Shown one piece after another: positions 7,346 to 7,670 of a DNA stretch of 7,670 bases; the first letter of the stretch is position 1, and every line of letters starts with the position of its first letter. The position numbers were made by a program, and so were the translations under genes. Where the stretch lies: contig JAPUIM010000242.1 in assembly GCA_027297025.1 (NCBI GenBank), forward strand, positions 1 to 7,670, written 5' to 3'. Below the pieces are notes generated by a model, which saw nothing but the letters and a program-made list of their open reading frames with translations, searched no databases and was not told the origin of the DNA. The DNA is from Bacteroidota bacterium (GTDB taxonomy: Bacteria; Bacteroidota; Bacteroidia; Cytophagales; Cyclobacteriaceae).

Positions 7346-7670
7346 TGAAAAGTAGGATCACCGGAAGCCAGGGTGAAAGTATCGCTTCAAAATTTTTGAC
7401 TGATTTGGGGTTTAAAATCCTTGAACGGAATTATCGCTACAAAAGGGCGGAAATTGACATTATTGCCGGTAATAGCGAATTAATAATCTTTATTGAAGTA
7501 AAAACCAGGACTAATCTGCTGTTTGGCGACCCCGAGACCTTTGTAAATGAAAAACAGGTTAGAAATATTGTGGAAGCGGCAGAACACTATTTATACGAGA
7601 AAGATTGGAAAGGAAATATAAGATTTGATATAATATCAATTTATTGGAAACCCAATCCGCAGATAACACA
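7345..7670 (+). CDS. YraN/UPF0102-family nuclease-fold protein, 3' end cut by window
   Basis: This small protein belongs to the YraN (UPF0102) family, with a PD-(D/E)XK endonuclease-like fold; its cellular role is not established, though links to recombination or DNA uptake have been suggested. My translation from ATG 7345 gives 108 complete codons without a stop. The family pattern is clear: GSQGESIASKFL (7-18) then GFKILERNYRYKRAEIDIIA (22-41) and IFIEVKTR (48-55). The presumed metal-binding residues are E36/D38 in AEIDII and E51 with K53 in EVK. Family members are about 120 residues, so only around ten are missing beyond base 7670. An upstream in-frame stop at 7303-7305 and the position of the GSQGE motif support this ATG. 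It is transcribed away from manA. Confidence 0.9.
   Translation, partial: MKSRITGSQGESIASKFLTDLGFKILERNYRYKRAEIDIIAGNSELIIFIEVKTRTNLLFGDPETFVNEKQVRNIVEAAEHYLYEKDWKGNIRFDIISIYWKPNPQIT

Noticed and set aside
7329..7355. Eight-codon plus-strand frame (MYHLPNEK) overlapping the yraN start, possible leader peptide
   Set aside because: It is too short to separate from chance, and no attenuator or repeated regulatory codons are visible.

Overview
The window looks like ordinary chromosome from an A+T-rich member of the Bacteroidota. I lean towards the Cytophagales, but cannot prove this without a search. The evidence is the character of the proteins: a PolB-proofreading-type exonuclease of the kind common in this phylum, a Bacteroidota-style short polyprenyl synthase, a double-domain oligopeptide-type ABC ATPase, and an RNase R without a long basic tail. 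Shine-Dalgarno sequences are weak or badly spaced, which also fits the phylum.

Layout: six genes lie head to tail on the minus strand and occupy almost everything from 7265 down to base 1. In transcription order they are class I mannose-6-phosphate isomerase (7265-6285), lipoate-pathway octanoyltransferase LipB (6282-5563), a DEDDy 3'-5' exonuclease (5524-4793), a two-NBD peptide-type ABC ATPase (4775-2997), ribonuclease R (2970-802) and a polyprenyl diphosphate synthase (805 to beyond base 1). The gaps are 2, 38, 17 and 26 bp, followed by a 4-bp ATGA overlap, so one operon is the simplest reading. A YraN-family nuclease-fold gene starts at 7345 on the plus strand and runs off the right end. 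It is divergent from the operon across a 79-bp intergenic stretch. No gene-free stretch exceeds 300 bases.

The genes do not form one pathway. They cover sugar-phosphate metabolism, protein lipoylation, DNA or RNA end processing, transport energisation, RNA turnover and isoprenoid chain elongation, which is a typical mixed housekeeping operon. All products appear cytoplasmic; the ABC ATPase would sit at the inner face of the membrane.

The most notable feature is a frameshift in the polyprenyl synthase. A run of ten A residues (coding strand, 232-223) breaks the frame. With nine A's the protein reads through, including the second aspartate-rich motif DDLLD, to the window edge. This could be an assembly or sequencing error, a recent mutation, or a slippage site. 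Lesser points are a TTG start for lipB and variant motifs in the second ABC domain. I found no mobile element, CRISPR array, RNA gene or novel defence-like system.
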